A DNA stretch of 64,000 nt from positions 76,023,372 through 76,087,371 of the forward strand of contig CM043953.1 of the NCBI GenBank assembly GCA_014529385.2, given 5' to 3'. The DNA comes from Adiantum capillus-veneris (taxonomy: Eukaryota; Streptophyta; Polypodiopsida; Polypodiales; Pteridaceae). The position numbers and the translations under genes were made by a program. Of this stretch, positions 1 through 13,978 are shown piece by piece. Position 1 is the first letter of the stretch; each line of letters starts with the position of its first letter. The notes under the pieces are model-generated. The model did not search any database. It was not told where the DNA came from and was given only the letters and a program-made list of their open reading frames with translations.

Positions 1-470
1 AGGTTGGAGGTCCAATGAGATCAACCCAAATCTATCGATTGATGACATTTTGTCCCTATGCAAGCATTTATGTAAATAACTTAAATGAAATACCAATGAA
101 TGCGAGAGTGCACAGATAATGAGAGTTTGTAAGCCATTCTTCCCACTCACTAGAGTATTTTAAGGGCCTACAAAAACTCGGAGATATTTTAGGTGTTGAC
201 CCAATCTTCAAAGTACTTCCTGAATGACCTGACACACATATAATATCTCCTCCCCTTCCATGAAGGTAACTTGCCGACGTTTCTCATTAGCATACTTTTT
301 GTATTGATCTCATGCTTGTTAAGCAATAGTCAACATCTGCATGTGGTCTTGGAGGAATTCCTTGGTCTGCTGAAGTTTCTCATTTTCCAACCTCACCATA
401 ACTGGTGATCTAGGTTGAAAACTATACACTACATGAATAGACCTGAACCAGTCATCATATGCTTGTCGTT
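1..470 (-). pseudogene. Ty3/gypsy integrase C-terminal region, decayed
   Basis: Read on the minus strand, this stretch carries a recognisable 3' end of a gypsy pol gene in three frames. Near 440-375 it reads VVYSFQPRSPVMVRLE; near 310-245 it reads DQYKKYANEKRRQVTFMEG; near 225-160 it reads LKIGSTPKISPSF; near 145-75 it reads VGRMAYKLSLSVHSRIH. These match, in order, the end of the integrase core, the basic helix, the GPF-type segment and the AYKL-LP..SRIH segment of gypsy integrases. At least two in-frame stops (in the helix) and two frame changes show it is dead. It normally inserts the cDNA copy into the host genome. The rest of the element lies off the left edge or is lost. Confidence 0.75.
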
Positions 471-3140
471 ATTATAAGCAAACCCCAAAGTAGAGAAATA
501 ACTCAGAGTCCAATGGGAAAGAATTAAATATTTCCCACATGAAAGATGTGCTAACATATTTGGATCATAATAGAATGTGAAAATCAAACACATGTAGGTA
601 CCAACAGAACTTGTTCATTTACAAAACATAGCTTTGCTACATGTGTAAACAATCATCCATTAAATTTGTTTAACCGTACTTGTAACCTTAACAAGCCTTA
701 CTAGGTATCTGATAATTTCTGGCCACTAAAATTGTTCTTGATACGACATGCTCAAAATGGTCTAATAAATGGATTTGACTAGCACCTGGGGACTTTGTCT
801 CGTGACATGTAATTGAAAAACAAGCGTCAATGTCAGTCATAAAGATTCATATTCTCCACATGTGGAATATGTCTCATATAAGGATGTCCAAAAAAATGAC
901 ATCCTTCAAGTACGAGATGTACTTGTGTGTGGAGGTAACTATAAACACTCAGTGACATGAGTGAGAGGGACCCTCATTAGTCTTGTTCCACATTGGCTAA
1001 ATCGAACTCTATGAGTTCCTAGACTATGTTGTATCCCTTGTGATAACATGTGTCAAACGAAAAGTAGCATGTAGGTGCATACCTACAAGGTACAAAAATG
1101 TATCTGGTACACTACTATCCCAAAATTATTTGCTCCTACATGACCTTGTCATTTATTTGAAGAGCAAAATGGACGAAAGCACTCTAGCATATACATCCTA
1201 CTCGAAAAACTCAATCAAAGCATACTCATAATGAAATCAAATCAAATCACATGCATACCTGGTGGTTGAACTTTATGTCCACTTACACATAGTCAAGTGC
1301 ACTACTCAAACCTGAAAGGTACACCTGGAACATACATCACCAAAAAATCCAATATGAAAAGACTAAGTATGTTTGTGACCTATTAAACACTAAATAAAGA
1401 ATTAGTGAAAAGTAACAAATATTTAACTGGTAACCGTGGGTGTTGTCGTGGAAATCCAAACCCATTGGGAAGATGGTCCAATTACTAACCTCCTTGGTTA
1501 GATTCTATATGAAAACTTCTTAAACTAGCAGTTAAAAGTAATCAACATAATGTACCATATGCAATAATGAGTGTATTCAACTTGTGAAGTTGAACGTGTC
1601 CACTACCCCTCGAAAAATTGAGGATTCCTAGAAAGTATAATTGTGAAGAGATCAATCAATGACCATCAATACTCATGGAGTGATTTGGCACTATCTAGGT
1701 CATAGACCTAGAAATGCCACTCCTATAGGCACAGTCAATGCTATAAAGTAAACAACAGACTCCTGCCAAGTTGGAACTTATTCGCAATTGGATCTTGATG
1801 AACAGAAGAGAAAGATTCCCAACACCCCAAAGCAGGTAGTCATACTAGATTTTATTGGGTGTTCAAACAAGAGATAACCTACTTTGAGGTTCTCCTAGTG
1901 TATTCATGTCATCCCATGAATTAGTTGTTGGATAGCAAGGCCATGCCAACTTGCTACTCACCAACACATCATCTGTATTGGCTAAACCTTGTGCATATGG
2001 CCAATAATTTAAAATGCATGCCATTGTAATGATATACAACAATCACAAGCACTATACCTGTATCAACCGGTATCAAGAAAATGGTTAACAACTATAGGTA
2101 ACCCCTGCAACAACATTAATAGGAAAAGTTTTATAAATAAATGTGATCTTACCTTGTTGTAAAAATTGTGCGAGTCTCGTGCATGTGGAGATTATTGCCA
2201 GTTTAATGCACTGTGATGATGATTGGCTTCAAGGATGGTCACAACAATGCCCTACGTGCCTTCCACAATTTGTATTGGCATGGATACATCCCATTTTAAT
2301 GTTACCCAACATAAACTTTGAGATTTTATTCTCTTATTGCAATGCCCTAGCCCTATCTGTAGCTACTCTTGTTCCCACGACAATGATCAATACCTCGGTA
2401 TGGGACTAGAATCCTTGCTTCACATATATCCTACAGAGTAGTTGTTGCTTGACTGTGGTAAATTGTCCTGAAATTCAGAAGTAAACCCCTGCCTGAGGAT
2501 GGCTCATAGCCATGTATACTCAGAAGTAGAGAGCTCTTGTACAAACCATGCACACCTTCATGGCCTCGTTTATATAGATTGTGAGTGAAAAAGTATTCAG
2601 TCATGTTGCCAAGGTTCCCGAAGTTCATATGCTGATAGCATATTCCAAACTTTGGAAGCTTCTAAGCAAGATCTATAAAGTTGAAGCCTTGCTTCACCTC
2701 AAATACTTCACAAAATTATTGTGCTCTTAGCTATATTTTGCATTTGCAAACTGTCAACCTATCATGCAATGTGTTAAAGAAAATGTCCCTTGTTCAATGG
2801 GCCTTGCCCGCGAAAGAACATGTATACCATATCCTATTGGTATAAAGGAAATTGTTAATAATGAAATCCAAATAGCATGAAGAGATTCACTGTATAGATG
2901 TAGTACAAATCCCTTCAGAGAATCAAAGCAGAAAAGTAGCATTTGCAATTTCTTAACTACATATGCAAAATCTATCACTCTATTGCATCCTATACAGATA
3001 ATTGAGAGATCAGATATCTACTTGATGGCATGTAAAAGATAGTTGACAACTTATTAAGAACATCTGTTAAAGTTCTACGAATCCAATTCATGGGGACAAT
3101 GTTTTTTCTTATGTTAGTCCATGCAATTAAAGCATAACTT
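471..3140. other. Unassigned AT-rich DNA
   Basis: No gene can be supported here. The longest frames are under 90 codons, lack recognisable motifs and are broken on either side. A TATA-like TATATAAAC on the minus strand near 2574-2582 sits in sequence that could be a decayed LTR, but I see no partner LTR. The stretch is probably old transposon debris. Confidence 0.5.
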
Positions 3141-3401
3141 TTACAATTTTGCTCGCTTAAAATCTATAGCTGAAAGTCTCCTCTTGGCCACTTTGACTGA
3201 GACCTTTTTACCTTGGGTAGGTTGTGCATCCTTTGAGATAAAAGAGGTGATCGACTTCGTAATTTGCTCCACCTGAGTGGTGAGCAATTGTACTTGGATG
3301 AACAATTTTTGAAATTGATCATCAAACTTTTGGAGACCAGGTCGCGTGACATATTGCTGTGCTTTGGGTAAATTGCTGGTATCCTCCAAAATTTCAAGCA
3401 A
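3141..3401 (-). CDS. Unrecognised 86-codon ORF, probably transposon gag debris
   Basis: A short minus-strand frame of 86 codons. Its middle part (LQKFDDQFQKLFIQVQLL then TTQVEQITKSITSF) is predicted by eye to be helical and coiled-coil-like, and the C-terminus is basic. It has no catalytic motif or zinc knuckle. Its neighbours are a LINE scrap on the right and unassigned repeats on the left, so it is more likely part of a broken gag than a host gene. An overlapping frame of 80 codons starts at 3406; I cannot tell which, if either, is real. Confidence 0.2.
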   Translation of the reverse strand: MLEILEDTSNLPKAQQYVTRPGLQKFDDQFQKLFIQVQLLTTQVEQITKSITSFISKDAQPTQGKKVSVKVAKRRLSAIDFKRAKL

Positions 3402-3469
3402 TCCAAATCCCTGGGTGAGAGTTTGGAAGGAACCTACCCCTTGGTAGATGTTAAATGCCTTTCCTTGAA

Positions 3470-3616
3470 ATTACAACTGTGAAGAGGATTGTGGAGTACA
3501 TGATAAAGATGCGTCAAGACCCCTCACACATCGACTTCCTACAATTACAACTGTGAAGAGGATTGTGGAGTACATGATAAAGATGCTCAAGATCCCTCAC
3601 ACATCGACTTCCTACA
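3470..3616 (+). repeat. 74 bp tandem duplication inside LINE fragment
   Basis: The unit beginning ATTACAACTGTGAAGAGG occurs at 3470 and again at 3544, a period of 74 bp. The two units differ by a single-base deletion (GCGTCAAGAC against GCTCAAGAT) and little else, so the duplication is recent relative to the decay of the fragment. Confidence 0.9.
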
Positions 3617-3796
3617 ATTGCATGGGAAACAAGTAAAAAAGTTCAAAAGAACCATAAAAGCAAGATCTTGAGCACGGGATGGATGCAAGACATAAAGAAG
3701 TGGTTTGGGAGATGAGATGCATTACACTTGCTACATGATGCTTCAATTGACTCCCAAGTGAGTGAAGCTTTTCTACAACGCCAATGTATTACGGCA
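3482..3796 (+). pseudogene. LINE ORF2 3' fragment
   Basis: This plus-strand segment is a close nucleotide match to the 3' part of the intact LINE ORF2 on the minus strand at about 22985-22757. It covers the region encoding VEYMIKMRQ through ILSTGWMQDIKKWFGRW and DASIDSQVNEAFLQRQC. The match stops abruptly after ACGGC at 3796. It is truncated at both ends, and a 74 bp tandem duplication breaks the frame, so it is a dead piece of the same family. Confidence 0.85.
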
Positions 3797-4365
3797 AAAA
3801 CTCTTTGGAAAGGAGGACACTTGTTTAAAGGCTACCTCTATTGCTTGAAATGACCTAAGCTTGTGATTGGCTAGGTTTGACATGAGCCAATGAGCTACAA
3901 GCCTATGCATTTGGCTTACAGAGGTGTCAAGAAGATAGTTTTTATTCCTGTCCATGTTGTGGTGACCAACAATGTAGAGTGTAGAGATACATAGTTAGTG
4001 ATTAGAGCTTAGGTACTTTCTTCTCTACTAAGAAGAGATGCACTCCTCTAATCTATGAAAGGTTGGAGTTGTTCATTGCAATAAGTTAAGTGGAACTAGG
4101 ATTTATTATCTCAGTTGGCATGCCTATTTACAGGGTTTGGGGGACACCATCAAGAACTATGGTCTTAATAATGGAGTCTTTTTGGACTTGCCTACTGCTT
4201 AATCATTATTGAACTATTAGCAAGCTTGATAGGAGCTGGTGCCAGTTTAGCACTATTTAACCCACTCCACTACTCTGTGCAATAAACAATATTCTAAACC
4301 ACGGGTGTAGTTACTTGAGTGCATTGAAGTATTAATCGAATCTCTAATCTCTATCTATCTCTACC

Positions 4366-6389
<2,024 letters not shown>

Positions 6390-6390
<1 letters not shown>

Positions 6391-6455
6391 AAAAATAAAG
6401 GTGCTCATTTGGGCCACCCAATTTTGGGTGGCCTAAATGAGCACCTTTATTTTTG
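6390..6455. repeat. Near-perfect hairpin, 31 bp arms
   Basis: The arms 6391-6421 and 6424-6454 are reverse complements with one mismatch (G against A, which would be G-U in RNA) and a 2-base spacer. The left arm starts AAAAATAAAGGTGCTC and ends GGCCACCCA. Both DNA cruciform and RNA hairpin formation are possible. It could be the core of a foldback element or MITE, but I see no target duplication. Confidence 0.9.
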
Positions 6456-6645
6456 AGTAGGCGCATCGCAGTAATGATAGCAGTAATAGTAGTGGCAATA
6501 AGAGTGGTAATAATAGCGATAATACACGAGGAAACATACGCGGTAATATGCATGGGTATATACCCACATCTATTATCGTATGTGTTGCTGCCATACCATT
6601 GCTGCGAGTATTGCCTATGATATTACTGCCTACGAAATTTTTTCT
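6456..6645. repeat. Inverted cluster of GGTAATA-type motifs
   Basis: The left half (6470-6550) repeats motifs of the type GCAGTAATA, GGCAATA, GGTAATA and CGCGGTAATA. The right half (6567-6640) carries their reverse complements (TATTATCG, TATTGCC, TATTACTGCC). A 14 bp palindrome TGGGTATATACCCA at 6553-6566 is the centre. Similar motifs recur at 19938-20110. Such clusters resemble the subterminal transposase-binding arrays of CACTA elements; that role is inference. Confidence 0.5.
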
Positions 6646-8383
6646 CTCTCTTCTTCTATTTGTTATTTTGCGACAATAGTGGCAGTTCTCGAGTTTTCCT
6701 CTTATAGTGTCATGGATCCTATACAATTTGGAAGACTCGTATAAAACCAAAGTATACTTTATCCATTTTTGCTAACATATAGACTTTTAAATCTCAATGG
6801 CTGTACTTAAATAAGAGGCATACTTTATATATGAGATTTGATCATCATGATGCATAGGAAGTTGATCCTTAATTGGATGATGGGATTATAATTATGGGGT
6901 CTTCCAAAGAGAGCCTTATTTCTCTCATTTCATTACATGCTAGATGCATGCACTTTCGAGACAAGTTCAATGAGGGACACCATGTGTTTACATTTCCCTA
7001 GCTGAATAGACTCTCAAGAAATCTAAAATAGGCCATCTTCATAGACTATTTGTAATTCCCTTGTGAAGTGAAAGTTGTGAGGACAATTGATAAACAAACG
7101 AGCAAGAGATTCCTCTTGAAGATTACATTTGTAGCAAAGCCCATCAGAGATGCCGAGGAGAGATTTCACTAAAATGATTATGAACACATGAACACGTTAA
7201 TAACGTTGAGTGATTACAAATGAAAAACACGTAATTACATTCAATATAAACATAACCCTCCTAGTAACCTAGAGAAACCACTTGAGCCGATAAGACCATC
7301 GGGCTTTTTTAATTTTGTATCAAAAAACCCTGACGGACCAATTTGTATAAAGCAAAAACTCTGTCATCTTTTGCATTTTGACTAAGCAAATCCCTTGGGA
7401 GTGTATCCTAGCATCAAGTACAAATTTTTCGCCTTATGAAATGGCCTAAGGTTATAGAGTCACATGTCCTATTTTTGGGCTGAATGTGATTCTTAATATG
7501 GTAACCACTTCTTACAAAATTAAAATCCTTGACCTAAGTCAAAGGTATAGAGCCAAAAAAATTGAATCTCTTAAGAGTCGTGTTCATTGCGACGAAGCCA
7601 CTGGTCCATAAAGGGATTGAAGTTGGTTTCAGTCTTAGACTTTCAAAACATGAGCATATTTAAAAAATGAGTTGTTAGTCAAGGATTGGATGCCCTGTAC
7701 TAGTGTACTGGGTATATAAAGATCCTCAAAATCTTACATTTCACACCATCATAGGTTTTAATTTATGTATATTGTTTGTCATTGCACAGTATGAGAGATA
7801 CAATCCTTAATTGGGTGAAATTAGCTTTTATATATTCAATCAAATGTATAAGGGGACTACAATTCTTGATTGGGTAAAATTAGTTTTGCAGTGTATAATT
7901 GTATTAAAGATTTCATAGTTTTGTTTTATACATAATGTTAGATAGAGAGTGCATTGTGTATTGTGAAAGATTGTTGGTGCATAAGGTTGAAATGATTACA
8001 TATTGTTACTTTTGTTTGTGTTTTGCAAATAATTGTTATCGTTCTAATGTCTAAGTTGATTATTCCATGTTGCATGTGAAAATAATTGAACAAATAAAGA
8101 AATATAAACCACCATACATAGACATTGTGATGTTTTTAAATGTGTTTTGTTGTTTGCAAATTGTAGAGTGTGTAAAAGTAATCCTCAAGTGTATAATTGC
8201 AATGAAAAATTCATAGTTTTTCTTAATGCATGATATCAGATAGAGCATGCATTGGAAATTGAACAATGTGTAAATTTGATTGCTTTCTTAACTAAGTTTT
8301 TAGTCTTGATATATAATGAAAACTAGAGAATTGTTTTTATAAATGAATATGTAGTTCTTGTGCCTTTAGTTTTTAATACAATC
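6646..8383. other. Unassigned DNA with short local repeats
   Basis: No gene is supported. Around 7795-7900 a roughly 59 bp unit (ACAATCCTTAATTGGGT then ACAATTCTTGATTGGGT) is repeated twice. The stretch at 7895-7965 (GTGTATAATTG, TTCATAGTTTT, TAGATAGAG) is echoed about 295 bp later at 8190-8255, so part of this region arose by local duplication. Confidence 0.45.
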
Positions 8384-8640
8384 AATGGACCAAAATCTCA
8401 GCACAAGTGGTACGCAGTCAGGAAAGGAAAAAAAGCCCCCGACAAAGAGTGGGAGTTTGCTCATAATATATGCGGTTGATATATGAAGTGGCAATGTAAA
8501 TTATGCTTCACCTCAAAATCAGCCAAGGCTCTTCGTATTAGGGACCATTTTTTGAGTAGCTTTACAAAGAATTGTCGCAAATGCGATCATCCTCAGGAGT
8601 GTTCTTCTTTGCTGAGTACCTTCGCAAAATCTTATCCTTG
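8384..8640 (+). pseudogene. BED-type zinc-finger-like fragment (hAT transposase start?)
   Basis: An ATG at 8388 starts a Lys/Pro-rich leader and, after a frame change near 8440, the sequence reads KEWEFAHNICG, a stop, then MKWQCKLCFTSKSAKALRI followed by RDHFLSSFTKNCRKCDH. The arrangement W, C-x2-C, then H and C about nine residues apart is that of a BED zinc finger, which in plants opens hAT-family transposases. There is a stop and a frameshift, and no hAT catalytic region follows, so this would be a dead fragment. The identification is from spacing alone. Confidence 0.35.
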
Positions 8641-9800
8641 ATGTAGTCATCAACGTTGATGTCATCAGGTTGTGTGGTTTATCCTCAAAATTAGGAGATT
8701 CTTATCTGGATTGTTCTTGTTTTGTTGGCTCATTCTGCTCATGTTTTTGCTTGTGTTTTTTCTTGTGATATATATGTCTTTTGATTTGGAAAGTCAAAAA
8801 ACTTTTCCTCACCATCTCTTGTCAACAAGAATTTTCGCACCATTTCAGTTTCAACAGCTTCGTCAACAAATTTTCCACTTCTCTCATCATTGCCATGACT
8901 ATTCTTAGGGGGTTCATGCGTGCAAATAATTTCCTCATCTATTTCAATGCTCTCCTCCTTATCACGTATGGATATATCATCAGATCCATAGAACGGGCAT
9001 TTATGTGCCTTGAATTTAATCTAGTATTGAACACCCTGGAGTTCTAATATGTTCAATTTCATCTTCAAGCGTTTGACTTGGCTCATGGAAAGAATTGATC
9101 ATCATGATTTGCATTTTCATCGCAATATTTGGTTGGAGTTTCCTCATTCATGCATACATCCAAAGTAGCTAGAATTCGACTCAATTCCAATGGTTCAAAT
9201 TCATGCTCAGGAAATGGTTTAGGTATGTGCCCATCATCCATGATGGGACAATTAACAACGCAATCTTCTTCATGTAGACTACCCTGATCTATAGCTCCAT
9301 ACATCCAAAGATGTGTATCTGCATCTACCTTTGTGGGTATTTTTGAGTCTACAGTGGTCGCTCATTCGAAATCTTCCACAAGTGTTTTGGCCACATACCT
9401 ATAGGAAGGATTACTCAAATTTACACGCGTAATTGCTCCATCTTGCCTTAAGTAGATGTAGTTATATCCCCAATCTTGGATCAGTTTGAGTTTTTGCATG
9501 AATGACCGATCCAAGATGATGTCATATGCAGATCTTTTGCTAAAATCTACTACGACAAAGATATGTTCATATTCTATGCCACATAAGATCACAACAATTT
9601 GTTTGAGCAATCCTAGCAGCTCCTAAATATAGCCATCTTACAATTGCAACTTCATTTTTCAGATGGCAGGTTTATCCCATTTCTCCCATCTCTGCTTTTT
9701 TGCCATGGCTACCCCTGCCCCGCTATCAAGTATAGCCATGGTTTTATACTCAACAGGTAGCAAAGTGTTTCCATCTTCACCTTCACAGTACTCTCCCACC
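8590..9800 (-). pseudogene. Gypsy-like aspartic protease and downstream acidic linker
   Basis: On the minus strand the sequence reads TMAILDSGAGVAMAKKQRW, with the DSGA aspartic-protease motif at 9716-9727. After stops it continues with a good frame at 9610-9362 (KQIVVILCGIEYEHIFVVVD and DIILDRSFMQKLKLIQDWG), the second half of a retroviral-type protease domain. Frames at 9304-9083 and 9060-8590 are acidic (SDDISIRDKEESIEIDEE). The protease would cut the polyprotein during particle maturation. No reverse transcriptase follows; the fragment fades near 8590. Confidence 0.6.
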
Positions 9801-11285
9801 TTGTTTATGGAATTAGTTTAATATTTTTTGTTTCTTGGGATTCCACTTCTTTTGCCAAAGAAGGGATATCACATTCAATCTCCATTTCCTTGAAGCTTCT
9901 CCCCACTTGATGCCAAAATTTTGGTTTAACCTTCAAGAGTTCTGCTAGTTTAAAACTACATTTGACCGGCATCTCTAGCAGTTCTTGAACATTATTAGCA
10001 TTTTGTATAGGTGGCATTGCTCTCCATTGTGCGGGGAGTTTGCTAATGATCGATGCATTTTCATAGTCACCTGGATATGAGGATAGGGTCCTTAGCGTGG
10101 CAGCTTTTGAGCTCTCAGCTCTTCTTGAATCCATATCACCATATCTAGACGCTAATTCCACATCAACGTTCTGTTCACTTGCATGAACTCATGAAAAGGT
10201 GCAGAGTCAAGCATCTGAGTTTTGTCCTTTGCCTCACAAACTTCATTCCATAGCTCTTCTAGCCATTGTGCATTCACTTCTGGCACTATGAATGGGTCTC
10301 CAAGATCTTTGTTTCTAACAATAAGCGGTGGTGCCTCTTTAGGCAAGCTCGTCATCACTCATAGCTTGTACGTTGCGTTGTTCTTCAACCAGATTCTTGC
10401 CTTGAATTGGCTCTTGTGTTGGGTGTACAAATGACTTCTCTATCAAAGGAAAACTTTCATTAAGGGAATGTACATCTCCAACCTTTGTTTCTCAAGGGCA
10501 GGATCAGGATATGCCCTCCATCTTTCATCTTGTGTTTGGCCTCTCACCTCGAATGCTTCAAGCATTGCATTTAAAGGTTCAAAAACCTTGTCCACAAGGA
10601 CTGAGACGCTTGATGTTTTGCTTTGTAGCTCAAGTGATTCTCTTGCGGAGAGGGTTGCCTCTGACATTTTATTTGTAGTATCAGCCGCCTCCTTTTCCAT
10701 TGAATGTGGGCTTTGCGCCTTGCTTTCCTAGATTTCCAAGAGTTTCATTTGCTCTTGCTTACCTGACTCGCACCTTCTTGTGATTTGTCCTCGCTTTCGT
10801 TCTTATTTTTGGCTCATTTGAGAGTGTGTTCCTGAGTTACAACATTCACTGGCACCTTTTCCTCATGTTCAAAGGAGCTCAATGATGTGTTAACTCCCAC
10901 TGATTTAACTTGATGCTTGCGGTTTCTAGGACAATCCGCAAACAAGTGCGTAATAGCACAATTGTTTCTAGGACTGATTTAATAGATTTAACTTGATGCT
11001 CAAGGTTTCTAGGACAATCCGCAAACAGGTGCGTAATAACACATTCATTGCAAAAACCTCCTTGTATCCTGACTAGACAAAATCCACCAAGTCATGGTTG
11101 CCTTGGCATAAAGCACAAGTCTTCATTTTTTGCTATAGAGGTTTCGATTGGTGTTCCTCTAGACATCTAGCCTCACCATTGGCCATGAACCTTAGTGTAT
11201 TCACATTCATTCGGTGATGTTCATTATAGCTTGAAGTTGAGGGTTCCTCAATGATTGGGATAATACGCTTGTTTGCAATTGTTGT
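9801..11285 (-). pseudogene. Gypsy-like gag with zinc knuckles, broken
   Basis: Minus-strand frames 10700-10443, 10358-10152 and 10161-9805 together form the body of a gag-like protein, followed by the protease. At the N-terminal side (11390-11133 frame) the motif IIEEPSTS is followed by NGEARCLEE. Around 11117-11030 there is CALCQGNHDLVDF and then, in another frame, GFCNECVITHLFADCP, two degraded CCHC knuckles that would bind RNA. A duplicated segment at 10906-11050 repeats the second knuckle region. The same family appears at 47200-47910. The fragment abuts the CACTA gene at about 11286, so it either inserted there or was truncated there. Confidence 0.55.
10906..11050 (-). repeat. Imperfect tandem duplication of gag knuckle region
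   Basis: The stretch containing GATTTAACTTGATGC, TTTCTAGGACAATCCGC and AAACA(A/G)GTGCGTAATA occurs at about 10911-10960 and again at about 10985-11038, a period of about 75 bp. Confidence 0.8.
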
Positions 11286-12032
11286 AGTTTGATGGGAAAA
11301 ATGTTGCCAGAAGATCACCACATGCCTCCAGATCATCGACGAGCTAGATCGTATGTCATTGCACTTGGAATGGAGTATGAGCGCATCCATGTGTGCGTCA
11401 ACGATTGCATGCTATACCGCAATGAACACGCACATGCTAGCTCATGTCCCATGTGCGGGGAGGCACAATACAAGATCGGAGTGAGCGGGCGCACCTACCC
11501 CCCAAGGTATTGAGACATTTTCCATTAATTTCTCGCATGCAACACATGTTTAAAATCAGGTCTACTGTGAAGCTTCTCGCATGGCACGCCAACCACCGCT
11601 CAAATGGTGGAATGATGTGTGTCCCTGCTGATTCACCTGCATGGAGGCACATCGAAACTCAATGGCCAGAGTTTGGGTTGGAGCCTTGACACTTGAGGCT
11701 TGGGTTAGCAAGTGATGGTGTCAACCCCTTCGGCACTATGTCTACTTCATGGAGCACTTGGCCTGTGGTCATTGTCAACTACAATATTCCACCATGGGAG
11801 ACAACCAAGAAGGGCAATATACTTCTTTCCTTGCTTGTGCCAGGGAAGTACAAAGTGTCCAATATTGACGTCTACCTTGAGCCCCTCATTGAGGAATTGG
11901 AGGACTTATGGAGAGGCATTCCTGTTGTCGATGTTTCACTTGCAAAGGGGGGAGAGAGGCCAATGTGAGGGGAATCCTTATGTGGACTATGCACTACTAT
12001 CCTGGGCTTGGAGATTTTTGGAACCTCCTTTC

Positions 12033-12063
<31 letters not shown>

Positions 12064-13978
12064 CCTCTCTCCCTTTAGTTTGCTCATCTCTTTAATGGTA
12101 TGATATGTATGCAGGGTTGTACACATTGGGGCACAATGCATGTCCTACTTGCGGGCCATCGTTGGTGACGGAGAGGCCTGATTCCTTGAGCAAGGTAATG
12201 TATCAAAACAACCATCGTTTCTTACCCAAAGAACATAACAAGCACAAGGCTCTAACAAATGGGAAGACCCCTCGAAAGCTCATGATGGCAGATTGGGCAA
12301 CCATTTGGGAAGAACACCACAACAACAATCTGGCTCCGTGTCCTCCACCAAAAGGTATGTCAAGGTATTCCATATTTTTAAGGCTTCCATATTGGAAGGA
12401 CTTAAAAATACAACACCTCTTGGATCCCATATTCAAGAATGTAGCCCAAACACTATGGGACCACATTATTGGCAAGAAGGACTCTTTGGGTGCGAGGGAG
12501 GATTTGAGGCTTTTAAAATGTCTCCCCACCTCTGCTACTCCACGTCGTGTCCCAAATGGAAAGATTGTGCTTCCTAAAGCACCATGGATGCTAGCCAAAG
12601 AAGAATTAGACAAGGTGAAGGGTAACCATTGCCTCTATTCGCACACCAACAGGATACATGAGGTCGCTAAAGGGAGCTTTCACAAAAGCGAAGAAGGGTG
12701 GAAGCGTTCAATTGCATGGGTTGAAGTCCCATGATTGGCACAATATGCTTCAGGTAATTTGCATACTCCCTATTCTATCTATAGTTTGTGTGTATAACTT
12801 TCACTTACTTTCCCTTCCCCTGATTTACGTTGTAGTTCATTCAGCCGGTGAGTATGTGTATGTGTCGGGACAAGAAAGTAAGGGACGCTATTTTCAAACT
12901 AGGAGAGCTAGTAAGGTACACAACAAGACTTCACTCAACTACACCTTTTTTATGTACACAATAATTTCAACTAGCACTTAGTGTATCCTTGTGTCTTTTC
13001 TTGCAGATTTGTGAGCTCCAAGGAAATCGAAATAGATGCTATATCCCTGTTTCTCAAACACTTGCAACAGAAAATGTGTGTGCCATTGAAGATGCATTTC
13101 CTTGATCGGTCCTTCTTAGTCAAATTCAACTCTTGCTTCACGCGGTGGAGGAGATCGCTATATGTGGAGTAGTGCACGCACGATGGATGTTCTTCTTAGA
13201 GAGGTTTTTAAAGACTCTCAAAGACTTTGTGCGGCTATGGTCTCAACTAGAGGCATGTATGGCCAAAGTGTGGATCGTTCAAGAGGCATTTGTTTACATA
13301 TCAGAGTATTTGGCACAAGTTGATCCTTCAATGCCTCGCATGTGGTCAGACGAGGAAGATGCAAGGATGACTTCACACTTGCCAAGTGGAAAGGGGAAAC
13401 TACTTAACATGGATATGAATCTATCCCAAGTGGTCAATAACTTTTGTATCCTCAATGCAAAGATTATGACCAAGTGGGTGGACTTGTGGACAGTGGCAAA
13501 GGCAAGGCGTTGCAAGAGAGAGAAGCATGAAAACAAGCAAATGGAAAAAGGAGGGCACCTTCAGTGCCTAGACACCTTGCATGTTTCCAAGATCTCATTA
13601 GTGCATAGTGGATTCATGAGAGAATGACCGAGGCAAAAGCACGCAGAGAAGACATCACCAACAAAGAATAGGAGTATGCACGAGGCTGGGTACCAAAGGT
13701 AGAGTACTCATATACCTAAACCATATTGTAAATTTTCTTGAAATTACCTTTAATATGTATTTGATAAAATATATTTTTCTATTTTGTAGTGCCTTTCCTT
13801 TAACTCTATGTGGTCAAAGGGTCGTCACTTTCGTACGCGCCACACATTGACAAGCGTAGAACCACCATGGATTGTGCGATCATGGGTAACTTTGACACAT
13901 ATGGTGATGAAGCCAGGTACTCGGGAATTATTGAAAGGATACTAAAGGTTAATTTTAGAACCTTTCACACCTTCATCT
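11286..13978 (+). pseudogene. CACTA (En/Spm) transposase Tnp2, 5' and middle part
   Basis: This encodes the Tnp2-type transposase that cuts and moves CACTA elements. Read in order: ARSYVIALGMEYERIHVCVN with C-x2-C SCPMCG; PPKVLRHFPLISRMQHMF; VPADSPAWRHIE; LRLGLASDGVNPFGTMSTSW; IPPWETTKKGNILLSLLVPG; an intron around 11990-12110; LGHNACPTCGPSLV; LPYWKDLKIQHLLDPI; QLHGLKSHDWHNML; introns near 12750-12840 and 12915-13005; LLHAVEEIAICGVVHARWMF; and PRMWSDEEDARM. These are the hallmark blocks of the Tnp2 family. Frameshifts near 11505 and 11960 and stops at 11688 and 11966 disable it. It continues at 19039 after a copia insertion. The very N-terminus is missing, replaced by the minus-strand gag fragment. 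Confidence 0.85.

Noticed and set aside
7290-7312. GC hairpin followed by T run (CCGATAAGACCATCGGGCTTTTTT) resembling a bacterial terminator
   Set aside because: All other content is eukaryotic transposon sequence; a rho-independent terminator has no meaning here. Chance hairpin.
8672-9047. Hydrophobic plus-strand ORFs that look like membrane proteins
   Set aside because: Antisense of the acidic linker downstream of the minus-strand gypsy-like protease; hydrophobicity comes from complementing acidic codons.
12203-12613. 136-codon minus-strand ORF
   Set aside because: Antisense shadow of the Tnp2 exon at 12105-12734, which has clear family motifs.
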